Shown piece by piece: positions 10,836-22,729 of a DNA stretch of 64,000 bases (within the stretch, counting starts at the first letter, position 1; every line of letters begins with the position of its first letter). This stretch comes from Muscardinus avellanarius (Eukaryota; Chordata; Mammalia; Rodentia; Gliridae), in the NCBI GenBank assembly GCA_963383645.1, contig OY726569.1:24535054-24599053 (forward strand), in the 5' to 3' direction. Under the pieces are notes generated by a model. It did not search any database and was not told the DNA's origin. It worked only from the letters and a program-made list of their open reading frames with translations. Both the position numbers and the translations under genes were made by a program.

Positions 10836-11771
10836 ATGGATGGAGTGAGTTACTCAGTGGTATCAGAGTTTGTGTTCCTGGGACTCACCAACTTCTGGGA
10901 TATCCAAATACTCCTCTTTGTGTTCTCCTACATATTTTACATGGCCAGCATAATGAAAAATTCCCTCATTGTGTTCACCATGGCTTCTGAGCCTCACCTA
11001 CACTCCCCCATGTACTTCCTATTGGCCAACCTCTCCTTCATTGATCTGAGTTTTTCTTCTGTCATTTCCCCCAAGATGATTTATGACCTTTTCAGAAAGT
11101 GCAAAGTCATCTTCTTCAGAGGATGCATCACCCAGATCTTCTTCATCCATGTCCCTGGAGGTGTGGAGATGGTGCAGCCAATAGCAATGGCCTTTGACAG
11201 ATATGTGGCCATATGCAAGCCTCTCCATTACCTGACCATCATGAGCTCAAGAATGTGCATCTTCTTTTTAGCGGCTGCCTGACTGGTTGGTCTTGTACAC
11301 TCTGTGTTTAAATTGGCTTTTAGAGTGAACTTTCCCTTCTGTGGCCCTACTGTGTTGGGCAGCTTTTACTGTGATCTGCTTTGACTCATCAAACTTGCCT
11401 GCACAGACACCTACCCACTGAAATTCATGATCACAGGCAATAGTGGTTTCTTCTCTGTTCTCTCCTTCTTCATACTAATCATTTCTTATATTGTCATCAT
11501 TTTTAAAGTTCAGAAACACTCTTCAGGGGGCTCGTCCAAGGCTCTGTCCACACTTTCAGCTCACATCACTCTGGTAATCTTGTTCTTTGGTTCTTTAATA
11601 TTCTTCTATACATGGCTATCTCCCTCCACACACCTGGGTAAGTTTCTGGCCTTTGATGGAATTCTTACTCCTTTTCTGAATCTTGTTATCTACACATTAA
11701 GGAATCAAGAAATGCAGGTCGCAATGAGGAGAGCATGCAGACAGCTAGTGAGTTATAGGAAGATCTCATAA
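10836..11771 (+). pseudogene. OR4F-like: OR4F-type olfactory receptor pseudogene
   Basis: This is a class II odorant receptor, a seven-helix GPCR of olfactory neurons, in a single coding exon. The frame starts MDG at 10836, as in its paralogue at 21.7-22.6 kb, and ends at TAA 11769-11771. It keeps the [30 protein letters not shown] and NLVIYTLRN signatures. Two nonsense codons kill it: TGA at 11280-11282 replaces the Trp at residue 149 (TM4), and TGA at 11382-11384 replaces an Arg at residue 183 (second extracellular loop). One codon is missing before TM7 (AFDG against AIFDA), and the N-terminal glycosylation site NHS has become SYS. The paralogue is close but lies on the opposite strand 10 kb away. 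Confidence 0.95.
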
Positions 11772-12689
11772 GAGATTGGTGGTTTTGTGAAGCATACTTT
11801 CACTCATAGACTACTGAAGTTCACTGTAATAGTTGATATCAGATGGAAACTTCATTTTATTTACCTTTATTTGACCCAACATATTGCTATTATCTTTTTT
11901 TTATCTTTCATTTAGGAATGAGGGACATTCACTTCTGAAAGAGGAAGAAGAATTGTATCTAAAGTATTTATAAACTAAAAATTAAAATAGTCTCCAGCTT
12001 CAATTCCAGAGAGCTAATATTGATGAAATAATTATTAGAAATATGTAAGAGAATGCAAGCTACATAAAGGCCTTCAGAGCAGCAAGAATTCTCTCCATTC
12101 ATTTTAATCTAGAATGATCTCATCTTAAAGACCACCTTCAAAAGATCCCGATTGAAAATAATCTCATACTCACAGTTTTGATAGGTTTGATAGGTTCATT
12201 TTCATGTTGCCTAAAAAAGAAAGTGAGAAAATTCAAATGAATGGTATATATTAATACCCTCTATGGAAAAGTATATAAATGGAAGCCAAATTTTATCACA
12301 GCATTTGACAAAAATTTATAACTTTATGCTGGCCACAAACTGATATTGATCCCTGTGACAGTGAGTTTTCTCAGGGATTGTTAATCCAAGTAATGGTAAG
12401 TGGTCCAGTATAGCAATACACATCTTGCACCCGATAAAACCACAACAAGCACTTGTGTTAACTTGCTCTACTAGTATGATTAATGTTAACCATCCTCTTC
12501 CTTGTTTGAATGATAACCACTCTTGTAATTCTGGACAAAGAATGCTATCATATAAATGAAATTTGTAGGATCTTCTGACTCTGATTTTGTTATTAAAACC
12601 AGAAATCACCTTTCTTTAATTTATTCTTCTCAAGATATAATTTATTCTTTAGTATTCAAATCAAATAACAAATATCTGCCACACCTTTC
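11772..12689. other. Unassigned AT-rich intergenic DNA
   Basis: This is the 3' flank of the OR pseudogene. A 97-codon minus-strand frame (12609-12316) shows no recognisable family features. Confidence 0.5.
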
Positions 12690-12868
12690 CCATGACCCAC
12701 TTTTGCATCTTACCCTACTTGTTGGTCACATACTTACTTTTTGCAAGCTGATTATAAAATTATGAAGACCATAAACCATTCCTTTACATTTCTATTCCCA
12801 AACACTTCCCATATAGTGTCTTGTAAATACTAGTAATAAAAATAAAGAATTTTGATTGAATGAATGTC
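12690..12868 (+). repeat. Probable L2 LINE 3' end
   Basis: The order, a Pro/Leu-rich decayed tail, then AGTGTCTTGTAAATACTAGTAATAAA and TTGAATGAATG, resembles the end of mammalian L2 elements. It is heavily diverged. Confidence 0.5.
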
Positions 12869-12999
12869 TGAAGTCATTTCTATGTACTTATTCATTACAT
12901 TGTGTGCCAAGAACTAAACACTAGGAATATAGATAAAGCAAAATAGGCCAAAACCCTGATCCTTCCAGATTTCCATTTGACAGACAGACCAACAATTCA

Positions 13000-13165
13000 T
13001 TCAAAAACATATCAAAGTCAATCACTAAGCCAAACATGAGAAGAAGGGAGGGGGAGGAAAGAGGATGGGGACTGAGGAAGGGCTACATGAGTGATGTGTG
13101 CATGTATGCCTCTATCTCATCAAGATGTGTGTGTACAATGCACCAATAAAAATAGAGGTATAAAT
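13000..13165 (+). mobile_element. L1 3' UTR fragment
   Basis: A purine-rich GAAGGGAGGGGGAGG tract, GTGATGTGTGCATGTATGCC and CACCAATAAAAATAG form the same 3' UTR end seen at 28.3 and 32.3 kb. It is severely 5'-truncated. Confidence 0.8.
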
Positions 13166-13334
13166 AAAGATACACAGGGGATCAAATAATTTTACTATGA
13201 AGAAAAATTAAGCAAAAAAGGAATAAGGCAACAAAAAGAGTGCTATGATAAAATAGTGATAGGAAAGTTCTTGCTGACCTGATTTGATTTGATTAGAAAT
13301 TTAGGTTCATCTTGCCCTGTTCTTTATACTGGGC

Positions 13335-13590
13335 CCATTTTCTTTATTTAAAATTTTATTGCTACATTGTAGTGGTTCATAATAGTGAGATTCACAGTGG
13401 TATATCTATATCTTCACAAAATATCATTTGATCTGATTTCTTCCTATACCTTTTTCCCTCTCTTTCATTCCTATACATGCTAGTGATAGATTTATATATG
13501 TACATAAAAATAATTGGTCTGTTTCCTTCCTCATAAACCCCTACCTTGCCCAATACTCTCTACTTAATGAATTATTTAAAAATATAAATT
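13335..13590 (-). mobile_element. Older L1 3' end, reverse
   Basis: Plus-strand TTTATTGCTACATTGTAGTGGTTCATAATAG-like sequence followed by pyrimidine-rich tracts is the reverse of rodent L1 3' ends. It is similar in layout to 25.2-25.4 kb. Confidence 0.55.
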
Positions 13591-16039
13591 CTGTTAAACA
13601 TCCTCTTAAAGTCAATGAACAGAAACTACGAGGAAGGAAACACAGCAATAAAGTCTTAGCTAATCAGCAGAATTTACAAGGATTAGCATCTATCACAGGG
13701 AACAAGAAAGTTGATGCCGAGCAAAACAAGTCATGAATTGTGATAATGTCCTCAAATATAAGATCTCCCTTTGTGATTTAATTAATAATCATCTGACAGA
13801 AATATACTAGTGGGGATCAGAGACAATAGATCCAGAATACATCCCCTAGGTACATACCTTTACTGCAGGATATACCACAATGCAGAAAAATTATGTTCTT
13901 CTAAAGCCTCTCATTAATTTGGTGATTTTCAATCAAGGATATTGCATTTCCCAAAGAACACTGGCAGTCTGGAAACATTTTTGTTGTCACAGCTGGGGGC
14001 AGGGAAAGAATGCTACTAGCATCTAGTGGTTATAGTCCAGGAATACTACTAAAAAACCTGCAGTGGAGAAGACAGCTCTACAACAAAGAATTACCCAGAC
14101 CTAAATGCCAGTGTTGTCAAGGGAAAAAACTGCATTAAACTCTGAGCTCTTCTGAGGGAAAAATGAAGTCTTTATATCACTTTATTCCTCATAACACTCA
14201 GCACCATTCCCAAAACATGGTTTTACTCTAATGAGTGTTTATTAGAGCATTGAGTAAGAGGATGAATGTGTTGATGATGCATGAATTGATGGATGGATGG
14301 GTGGATGAATGGAAAAGGAAAAAAAGCTCAAGTGTAACTCAAAGGAAAACATGTCTAAATATTGGCTAATTAGTTATGGCTAGGAACACTAGGAGCCTAT
14401 AATGACCATATTTCATTAAATGTAAACTTTTTAGAAGAATTCATACCTTTAAACAAAAACCTTGACTATATGTCTAATGTGTTATTTAATTTATTAGACA
14501 ATATCAGATGCTTCATAGATATCCAGCCAATAAATCTGGGGTATAATATACTTATATCTGCAAGGTTTAAGACACTATAAAATGGCAAGTCATTAATATC
14601 TTTGTCTAAATTATTTTTTCTGATGACTTTCTTAGAGTAGCAGCTGGTATTTGAGCAGCTAAAATTTTGATAGTAGAAAAAGCCAAATAAATTTGGAAAA
14701 TCTTGATTCAAATATAATAAGCACGAATGAGATACAGCTGAGGGAGGAAATGGACAAGAAGAAAGGGAAGATTAAAAGTGGGATAGATAAAAAATCAAAA
14801 AGTAAATAACTGCATGTCAGAAGACATTGGAATGTGTGACTGTCTTTAGAGTCTCAAAAACAAGACTTCGGTGCCCTATGGGTGCTCAGTGATCTCTGAG
14901 CATCTTTGTTTTCCTCTTTCTCTTCTCTTCTTTCTTCTCTGAATAAAGGGAACTTGTTCCAAAAGGACATTTCATTTTTTTTTCCTCTAGCACACTCAAA
15001 TGCTTTTCTTTTCTTTCCTTATCTTTTCTTAATGAAAGGCTTTAAATTTACCAGCTATGACTCTTTAACATTTGCTTTCTTAATACCATCATTTGGTTTA
15101 CAGATTCAGGGATTCGGTCAGTCTCCCAGAAATGATTCTTATTCATTTTGAAGTTCAAATTTGATTAAAACCAAGGAAATTAGCATCCTACTACTAAAGC
15201 CATAGAAATTAAAATATATGAGAAGTTTTGGTCCGGTCCAAGTCCACATCAGTGGCATATCTAACTTATGTAAGATGCACTGCTTGAGAATTCAATACCT
15301 CTCTTTTTGGCCATTCCTTTTCTTTGTCATTCTGAGAGTCCACAACTTTATCACTGCTCCCAGCTGAGCTTTCTGGTTCTTTGTATCAAGCCAATGTTCA
15401 CTTATGTGTTTCTCTGTGAAAATGAAAACAAATGTTACCAGAAACTCTTCCATTAATCTTTACTGTACTTGAGTTAAGTAATCACTCTTCCACTTTCAGG
15501 TCAATTTCCATGCCCCTGGATTCATGGATTTGTTGATTTCCTTGAACTTTTTCTACATCTAATTTACATTATGGTGACCAAAATTAGAAAGGAAGAATGA
15601 AAGCACTTAGATAACTAACAATCAGATCATAGTTGAATAATGAATTTCCCCTATTAGTGCCATTACAGCAACTTTCTATAACACAGCTTAAAATAATGGC
15701 AGGCCAATAACTAGGCATGGAGGTGAGTAAGGTCAGAGAAATTCTCAAAATGTTAGTTTACCACTCATTTTTTTAAATCCTGTGTGTATCAAAGGGTTTG
15801 GCCCCAACAAATGCCACAAAGCACCAGTCTCTACTGAATATTTTCCCTTCTTAATTTTATGAAAAGATAGAAGTAGAGCAGCTAGTCCTAACTTTTAACT
15901 TCTGCAGTTATTAATTTCCCTTCACCCATACTGAAGTAGTTTAACGAAATAAAATAAATAAATATTTGCTAAATTATATCTCAACCCCCCAAATCCCTTT
16001 CTTATGCTAAAGACAGTACACTGTGCTAACCCTCAACTC
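13591..16039. other. Unassigned AT-rich intergenic DNA
   Basis: A short GATG/GGATG-rich microsatellite lies at about 14285-14310. No gene, no recognised repeat and no open frame with family features. Confidence 0.5.
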
Positions 16040-16262
16040 TCCCCATAGCTTTTCTTTCATCTTTGAAACCCAAGACACATTTTTACTACAAGGTAAAAGT
16101 CAAAGTCAGTCTTTTTCCTGTCTCCACAATTTACAGCCTCTATATATTCTCTAGTATATGTTCCTTCCTCTCTACATTACAACCTACCAGACTGCAACCA
16201 AAACCTTATTTGATATCTTCAAATGAAGATTCTTCCACTAGGCTATATTTCTGCAACTGAAT
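16040..16262 (+). repeat. Probable L2 LINE fragment
   Basis: Plus-strand sequence resembles the mammalian L2 stretch near AAAGTCCAAACTC (here AAAAGTCAAAGTCAGTC) followed by a pyrimidine-rich, tract-broken region. Divergence is high. Confidence 0.45.
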
Positions 16263-16597
16263 TTAGTAGATCAATTCCAATAATTTCCCATTGTTACCTT
16301 CATTTTCCATCTTTCCACCTACCTGTTCCCAGACCACAGCATCTGCAGGTAATTAGGATCCCTTGGTAGTTGAGCTTCAGCTTGTGTGATTTCTACTATA
16401 TAAAAAAAAAAACTGAACAATTTAAACAGGTGGTTAATTAGCAGCTCTACAGAATGATTCCCAGGTACTTTTGTAAAAATCTGAATTTGCTGAATTTGTT
16501 CATGTGGTCGGGGGAATTGTCCCTGTAACCCATTAGGTTTGGAAAGAATAACAAAATGAAAAATCTTGTAATGAACCACTGGAGAGGGAACAAAACT

Positions 16598-16722
16598 GAA
16601 ACAGGGTCTCACTGAGTTGCAAAGGATCTCACTAAGTAGCTGAGGCTGTGTGCGAACCATGGTCCTTCTGTCTCAGCCTCCCAAGTACTAGGATTACAAG
16701 CATGTGTCACCACACTCAGATC
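16598..16722 (-). mobile_element. B1-dID SINE, B1 half only
   Basis: Minus-strand B1 left half, starting at 16722, through the CAACTCAGTGAGACCC linker. The ID half is absent. Confidence 0.75.
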
Positions 16723-16748
16723 TATGACAATTAAAAAAAATTTTTTTA

Positions 16749-16932
16749 AAGCCGGCCATGGTACTACATGCTTGTAATCCCCGCGCTTGGGAGGCGGAGA
16801 CAGGAGGATTGCGCAGGTTCAAAGCTGTGCTGCCATAGGAGACCTTGTTTCCAGAAAAAATAAAGTATAAAATAGGTCTGGGAGTGTAGCCCAGAAGTAG
16901 AAGGGTTTCCAGGAATCCCAGTACCACCAAAA

Positions 16933-16935
<3 letters not shown>
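16749..16935 (+). mobile_element. B1-dID SINE, second subfamily (GGTCTGGGAGTGTAGCCC type)
   Basis: The left half is B1-like (CTTGTAATCCCCGCGCTTGG). The right half is an ID-like unit of a distinct type: GGTCTGGGAGTGTAGCCCAG, AGAAGGGTTTCCAGG, AATCCCAGTACC. Several copies in the window share these diagnostic blocks, so it is a subfamily rather than random decay. Confidence 0.85.
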
Positions 16936-16936
<1 letters not shown>

Positions 16937-16968
<32 letters not shown>

Positions 16969-17133
16969 GATTGAACTCAGGGAAATTCTGCCTCTGAGCT
17001 ATACCCATCTCCCAGACCTTTGTATTTTTTGAGACAGAGTCTCTCTAAGTTGCTGGAGTTGGCTTTGAGCCTGTGATCCTCCTGTCTCAGCCTCCCAAAT
17101 GCTGGGACTTCAAGTGTACCACCACACCCGGCT
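16937..17133 (-). mobile_element. B1-dID SINE with T30 tract
   Basis: A reverse-orientation SINE with a 30-base T run at 16937-16966 (its A tail) directly against the 3' end of the previous plus-strand SINE, so the two are tail to tail. Confidence 0.85.
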
Positions 17134-17974
17134 GAAATTAGGGGTTTTAAGAATATCACTTTTGGCGATTTTATCTGTCAATTCTGATTCGCTCATTGGT
17201 GGGTTAAAGTGAGGCAGAATGTTTGCAAAGTATGAACACAGAAAAATCATGTGTATTTAACTATAAACTTTAATCAGCTTAAGTATATGTAATGCAGAAT
17301 AGGCAGAAAATTTTACTAGGATTTATTTTTCATTAAAACGTGGACTACAATGTATAATCTCCATAATAACACCCAAAGCCAATTTTTTACTAAAGTCTAT
17401 TACATTTTAAGTTCTTTAAAAGCTGAGACATATATAATGGAGTTTATTTGTTTGGCACATTCTTTTACTCATATTCCAGTCCTTGGCCAGGGAGACACAT
17501 AAATTCAAACACCATTTTTACCCATTCTGGATAATAACTCTACTAGAAGCATAATCAATGCAGTGGGTGAGAACACAGGAAGACATAACCTGTGAGGATC
17601 TGGGCAGATCTCCCAAGGGAGGTGCCATTTGAGTAGAGACTTCAGAGTTACAGACAGGAATGAGGATCATAAGGGTTCATTCCAAGAAGAATCAACGGCA
17701 TGCAAGATGAGGTATGCTACATTAAACAAATTTGAGAAACAACAGCTTAGTATTAATGGAGCAAGAACTCAAGGGGAGAGAGTGATTTAAGGGTTTACTT
17801 CAAATAATACACCCAGCTGTGATTAAATGAATGAATTATTTGGAAGTCTCAATTTTTTTTAAATGTTTCCAGGTAATCATGACTAGGGTTAAAATCCACT
17901 TTTGTGCTCTGTAGTCCCATAGCATCTTGTGCATATGACCACACTAATCTTGTGATGCCGAAAGGCTCTCTTTC
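17134..17974. other. Unassigned intergenic DNA
   Basis: The stretch near 17600-17690 (GGGAGGTGCCATTTGAGTAGAGACTT and onward) looks like an ancient interspersed repeat, but I cannot name it safely. Nothing gene-like. Confidence 0.4.
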
Positions 17975-18110
17975 TCTCTCAACGCCCTACAGAGTAAAAG
18001 TTTTTTGAGGGCAGTGTTATTACCTTATCTTTTTTTATGTCTTCAATGCCTTGTACATTTTCTAGCCCATATTAAGCACTCTATAAATATTTATCTACAT
18101 GAAACTGAAA
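17975..18110 (+). repeat. L2 LINE 3' end
   Basis: TTTTTTGAGGGCAGTGTTAT, then GCCTTGTACA, and finally AAGCACTCTATAAATATTTA form the diagnostic order of the L2 3' end. Confidence 0.65.
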
Positions 18111-18607
18111 TATGAATAATAAAATTAAGCCAAAGTTAAAATGTAAAAAAGCATAGAAATAGTTTTTAACTAAAATTATAAAAAAGATTAAAAGACAAAC
18201 AAACCACAATAGACTGGATCAAAAATTATGAAATTTAGAGATAAGATACTAAAAATAGGGTTGATAATAGGCAAATAACTGACATCTTAACACTGCCTTC
18301 CATAATGAAACTGCTTATCAAGAGAGACTCTCCCATCACACCAAAGTAGAGAAGCAACACCTAATCTCATCCAGTGTCTCCCACAAGCCATTAACATTTG
18401 TGAGCCGCAAACCTCCTTCCAAGTACCTATGACAACAAAGATAATGCACTTTATGATACAGCCTGTGACCAGGCAGCTCAGAGGTACACTGTTCTCAACC
18501 CCTAGAGTAGTTTGAAATACTTCAAATTCGAACAAGGTAGTTTTCTTTCCTTTTTTGTTGGAAAAAAATGAGAATGTATCTAATATGACAAATAAAAAAA
18601 TGCTATT

Positions 18608-18719
18608 TAGTGAGGTACTTAGCAGCTCAGTGAGATCTTGTTTCAAAATAATGAATAAAAAATAGAACTGGGTGTCCTATTTTTTGGAGGTCAAATGCCC
18701 ATGTGTTTACTCCCCAGTA
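18608..18719 (+). mobile_element. B1-dID SINE, right part
   Basis: Linker (TACTTAGCAGCTCAGTGAGATC) and a decayed ID half (GAACTGGGTG...GGAGGTCAAATGCCCATG). The B1 left end is missing. Confidence 0.7.
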
Positions 18720-18735
18720 AATAATAATAATGATA

Positions 18736-18806
<71 letters not shown>
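18720..18806 (+). repeat. Trinucleotide microsatellite (AAT/GAT)n
   Basis: AATAATAATGATAATGATGATG-type repeats, with GAT in the middle and AAT at both ends. It grows out of the SINE's A-rich tail. The 62-codon minus-strand frame through it is a poly-Ile artefact. Confidence 0.95.
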
Positions 18807-18807
<1 letters not shown>

Positions 18808-20205
18808 TATGACATCAGAAATAAAACTGAAGACCCTTTGATGATGACCCTACACTTAAAACTCTACCAGCTTCTTTAGTGGTAGCATCATATGGTATGT
18901 ATTCTTCTATACATTTCTTATAAATTTATGTATATTTACTTTTGTAAATGTATATGACTAGTTTTTCTTTACTATTTTATGATGAAAGGAGTTACTCAGG
19001 GTCCAGAAAAGAAGAGATATCATATTTGTCATGTCACAGGCCCACTTGTGCTAGGGCAGTGGGGTCGATTGCTGAAAGGTCAAAGAAAATGCCTGGACAT
19101 AATGTGCAGACATAAAACTTCATTGGGAAAATGCTAATGGGAAGGTCCACTGGCCATCGACTGAACAGGTAAGTGCCTCCATCTCTCACAGTGCTTGGCC
19201 AAGCTGCACCTCCTCTCCTTCACAGCAGATTGTCCACAGTGCCCACAGTTTCTCACCAGCTCAGAGAGGGGTTTTACAAGTTAGGCAGGAAAAACAGCAG
19301 CATCATCTGCATTGACTCGTTTGATGGTATGAGCAGCATCCCAAGGAACAACTGTCCTGGAGTATGTGCAAAAAGCAACTTAGTAGAGATAAGAGTAGCT
19401 TGCCCTGGCTCACAATGTGCATGAAAGCAAGTCCTTCAAGATAATAAACTTCTGGATTTTCTGACCCAAGCTTGCTCTGGTTCCCTTAGCTTGGCTAGGT
19501 TTTTTAGAACAGAGAGGGAGCATTCAGGGACATAGTGTCTTACTGTCTCTCTTTTCTGTATGGAAGATACAATATTCAAATGGACAATTTAAGAGAATAA
19601 AATGAAGGAATTATATGCAAGAATTTGGGCAGAGTTATGAGAACCCATAACAGATGGCAAAATAACCCGGAGCTAGTGAAGACCGTGAACTCTTATCCTT
19701 AGGGCAACAGGGCTACAAGAAGGAAAGGATTTCCAGAATTACAGGTACTCAATAGCTACAGAAGGGCGTGACCCAACAGGAGCTGTAAACAGAGGGGAAC
19801 CATTCCATGAGAGGCCTCCTCATCACCCCAAGGTGTGGTGCCTCAAATAGCCATGGAACTGTACCTTATCAGACTACTCCTTTTATCTATCAAGCTGGTT
19901 GCATTGAGTGATGGAGCATGTGAGTATATTAGGGAGTCCTATGTGTTGTAAACTCAATATCATACTCCATTTGCTGTAAAATGTGTCCCCTCTTCAGACA
20001 CAATTTTGAGTAGATATCATATACATTGATAAGGCATTCTATAAATCCAGAAACAATTAGGTTGCAAGATGGTTGTATCACTCAAGAGTTTGATAAGAGA
20101 AATAGAGAAACTATAATGACATAGAACATAGAATTGATTATAGGGATTAGACTTTATGCTATGATGAAAACCATTAAGGAGATCACAGAAGTCTTTTACT
20201 ACATT
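18807..20205. other. Unassigned, possibly retroviral-derived intergenic DNA
   Basis: GC content is higher than in neighbouring gaps. Polyadenylation-like AATAAACTTC is at about 19442, and there are no long frames. Because an LTR-like block follows at 20.2-20.6 kb I suspect decayed ERV sequence, but I see no motif that proves it. Confidence 0.35.
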
Positions 20206-20631
20206 ATGTTGAGCCTGAAGCCAGTGGAACCAGCATTAGGGAAGGTGGGTCAGCCTTAAAGAAAGGAAGGCATTAAAGCACCATGCCCATGAGACATTCC
20301 TCTGAGTTCCCAAGAACCTAACCATGCCATGCTGTCACTGCTTCTGCAGCCTGGCATATAAAACCCCTCAGTGCTAACTATGGAGGATCTGAGGACACTG
20401 GAAAGGAGATGTGTGACTCATCCATGGACCAGCACTGGACAAAACACCCTGAGGGAGAGTAGGTGCTGTTTGGTAAAGGACATGAGAAACAGAGGTGCTG
20501 TCTGTTGAGCTGGCCCTCCCCTTAAGCGTTTTCACAATAAAGCCTATGCCTCATATGCCATGTGCAGGTATTTTCTTTGGGCTCTCATCATGCTATCACT
20601 GCCCTGGCACAACTGGATTGTGGACTTAACA
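20206..20631 (+). mobile_element. Candidate LTR
   Basis: A TATA-like CATATAAAACCCC at about 20355 and a polyadenylation signal AATAAAGCC at about 20537 are spaced as in an LTR. The block can be drawn with TG (20207) and CA (20630-20631) ends. No matching target duplication is visible and no second copy exists in the window, so the ends are tentative. Confidence 0.45.
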
Positions 20632-21655
20632 GAAGGAAAATTGACATGAAGCAGAAATTGAGGATAATCTAATACTGTGTCTGTCAAAATGCTTCCAATT
20701 TCAATGATGTAGGTGATTGCCTATCATGAAAGATTTCATCATAATCACGCACTTGCACTTGGCTAGGACTTGGAGGAACAGAAGGGAGAGATCCAGTAGG
20801 AGGTAGAGAAATTGCAGACCCAGTTGCTGATCCACAGTATCAGGATGAGCCTGCATACAAGTAGCAAATCTGTAAGGTGCTTTGGTACTTACTCAGCACC
20901 ACCCTTAAAAATAAAAATTAGTATTTCTTCACCATTACCTTCTGAACACCACAGTTTTCTTATGGTGAACTCTGATATGGAAATATACAAAGGAAAAAGA
21001 AGGAGTTAATACAAAAAAAAGGGGAATGGAAGATGGATGGGTTTGAATAGCTTAATGGTAATCAGGGAGAAAAGTCATTGTTTTCAATTCCTTTTTGGTG
21101 TTCCAGAAACAACTCACACAACTTTTACATTTCTATCTAAAAAATGCATGCATTAGACTCCTATGTGTACTCTCTCAAGATTTTAACTTTCTTACACAAC
21201 TTGGTGAAGACCCAAAATGGGATAAAGGGTTTCAATCTACAGGAGCGAGAAAGAAGGCCCAATTCAATATCCCTTCAATATCCACAATGAACTACTGTCA
21301 GAAATTCTTACATGTGAGATAGACACGTGTTAAGATAAAAACAGAGAGAACATTTTTCCTGTTCTTAGGCCTTAAATAGCCTGCTTTTCTCTCTATGTTT
21401 AATAATTTACTTTATATAAACATTGTTTCATTGGAATTGAGGTTCAGCATTATTATAATCTTTGGTTTCCAAATAATTTATATATTTTTCTCTGTTTTCA
21501 GAAGATATATTCTCTCCCTCCTGAGTAGAAGACAAAATACTCTCATTATCAGTGTTTATAAGCTAATCAGAGTAGGCAAAGAAAGACTTTCCTCTGAGTT
21601 TTATCATAAAAAATGAACTTCTATATTCAATGAAGACTGTTCACAATACAATCAT
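20632..21655. other. Intergenic DNA, 3' flank of the intact OR gene
   Basis: AT-rich with no recognised repeat. Weak similarity to the 3' flank of the OR4F pseudogene is limited to the first tens of bases after the stop codon. Confidence 0.5.
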
Positions 21656-22594
21656 TTAAGAGATTTTCCTAAAACTCATTATCTGTCTGCATACTCTCCT
21701 CATTGCCACCATCATTTCATGATTCCTTAATGTATAGATGACAGGATTCAGAAAAGGAGTGATAACTGCATCAAATATGGCCAGAAACTTATCCAGGTGT
21801 GTGGAGGGAGTTGGCCACATGTAGAAGAATATCAAAGGACCAAAGAACAAGACTACCACAGTGATGTGAGCTGAAAGTGTAGACAGAGCCTTGGACGAAC
21901 CACCTGAAGAGTGTTTCTGAACTGTGAAAATGATGACAATATAAGAAATGATTAGTATGAAGAAAGAACCTACAGAAATAAAACCACTGTTGGCTGTGAC
22001 CATGAATTCCAGCTTGTGAGTATCTGTGCAGGCAAGTTTGATGAATCGAGGCAGGTCACAGTAAAAGCTATCCAACACATTAGGGCCACAGAAGGGCAAG
22101 TTCACTACAAAAGCCAGTTGAACCACAGAGTGTACAAGGCCAACCACCCAGGCAGCCACTGAAAAGAAGATGCACATTTGTGGGCTCATGATGGTCAGGT
22201 AGTGGAGAGGCTTGCATATGGCCACATATCTGTCAAAGGCCATGGCTATGAGCAGCACCATCTCCACACCTCCAATGACATGGATGAAGAAGATCTGGGT
22301 GATGCAGCCTCTAAAGGAGATGACTTTGCGCTTTCTGAAGAGGTCATAAATCATCTTGGGGGAAACAACAGAAGAAACACCCAAGTCAATGAAGGAGAGG
22401 TTGGCCAAGAGGAAGTACATGGGGGAGTGTAGGTGAGGCTCAGAAGCCACGGTGAGCACAATGAGGGAGTTTCCTGTCATGCTGGCCACATAAAACATCG
22501 AGGAAAACACAAAGAGGAGTATTTGGATATCCCAGGAGTTGGTGAGTCCCAGGAACACGAACTCTGACACCACAGAATGATTTGCTCCATCCAT
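21656..22594 (-). CDS. OR4F-like: Olfactory receptor, family 4 subfamily F type (intact)
   Basis: This encodes a 312-residue odorant receptor, the usual length for the subfamily. It would sit in cilia of olfactory neurons and signal through G-olf. Seen in the sequence: NHS glycosylation site at residues 5-7, seven hydrophobic helices, SPMYFLL (57-63), Cys97 and Cys179 for the conserved disulphide, [15 protein letters not shown] (118-132) at the end of TM3, KALSTLSAH (235-243) before TM6, and [12 protein letters not shown] (280-291) in TM7. I chose the MDG start at 22594 although the frame opens 20 codons earlier, because a pyrimidine-rich AG acceptor lies just upstream and MDG is the usual start in this subfamily. 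It is the only fully open OR in the window. The ligand is unknown. Orthology to a named human OR4F gene cannot be set by eye. Confidence 0.96.
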   Translation of the reverse strand: MDGANHSVVSEFVFLGLTNSWDIQILLFVFSSMFYVASMTGNSLIVLTVASEPHLHSPMYFLLANLSFIDLGVSSVVSPKMIYDLFRKRKVISFRGCITQIFFIHVIGGVEMVLLIAMAFDRYVAICKPLHYLTIMSPQMCIFFSVAAWVVGLVHSVVQLAFVVNLPFCGPNVLDSFYCDLPRFIKLACTDTHKLEFMVTANSGFISVGSFFILIISYIVIIFTVQKHSSGGSSKALSTLSAHITVVVLFFGPLIFFYMWPTPSTHLDKFLAIFDAVITPFLNPVIYTLRNHEMMVAMRRVCRQIMSFRKIS

Positions 22595-22650
22595 TGGCTT
22601 TGTTGATAGTGCTACCTGAAGGAGAACAACAGGAGAAAATCTAAATTGTG
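22595..22650 (-). promoter_or_regulatory. Putative splice acceptor and short 5' UTR of the OR4F gene
   Basis: On the minus strand a pyrimidine-rich tract ends in CTCCTTCAG at 22616, followed by 21 bases and then the ATG. OR coding exons are usually preceded by an untranslated exon, so this is the likely acceptor. The pseudogene paralogue has CTCCTTCAAG at the matching place. Confidence 0.6.
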
Positions 22651-22729
22651 ACAATTGTTTTAATACACCAGAAGAAAGTTTAAAGATATAAAAGTCTATA
22701 TTTATTTTAGCATTAAAACAAACCCAAAG

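Noticed and set aside
16937..16966. T30 run as a pol III or intrinsic terminator
   Set aside because: It is the A tail of a reverse-orientation SINE.
18627..18815. Open frame of mostly Ile codons
   Set aside because: Translation of the (AAT/GAT)n microsatellite.
22178..22432. 84-codon open frame on the plus strand antisense to the OR4F gene
   Set aside because: It mirrors conserved OR codons (similar antisense frames occur at 11019-11228 and 48131-48385), so it reflects OR codon structure rather than a gene.
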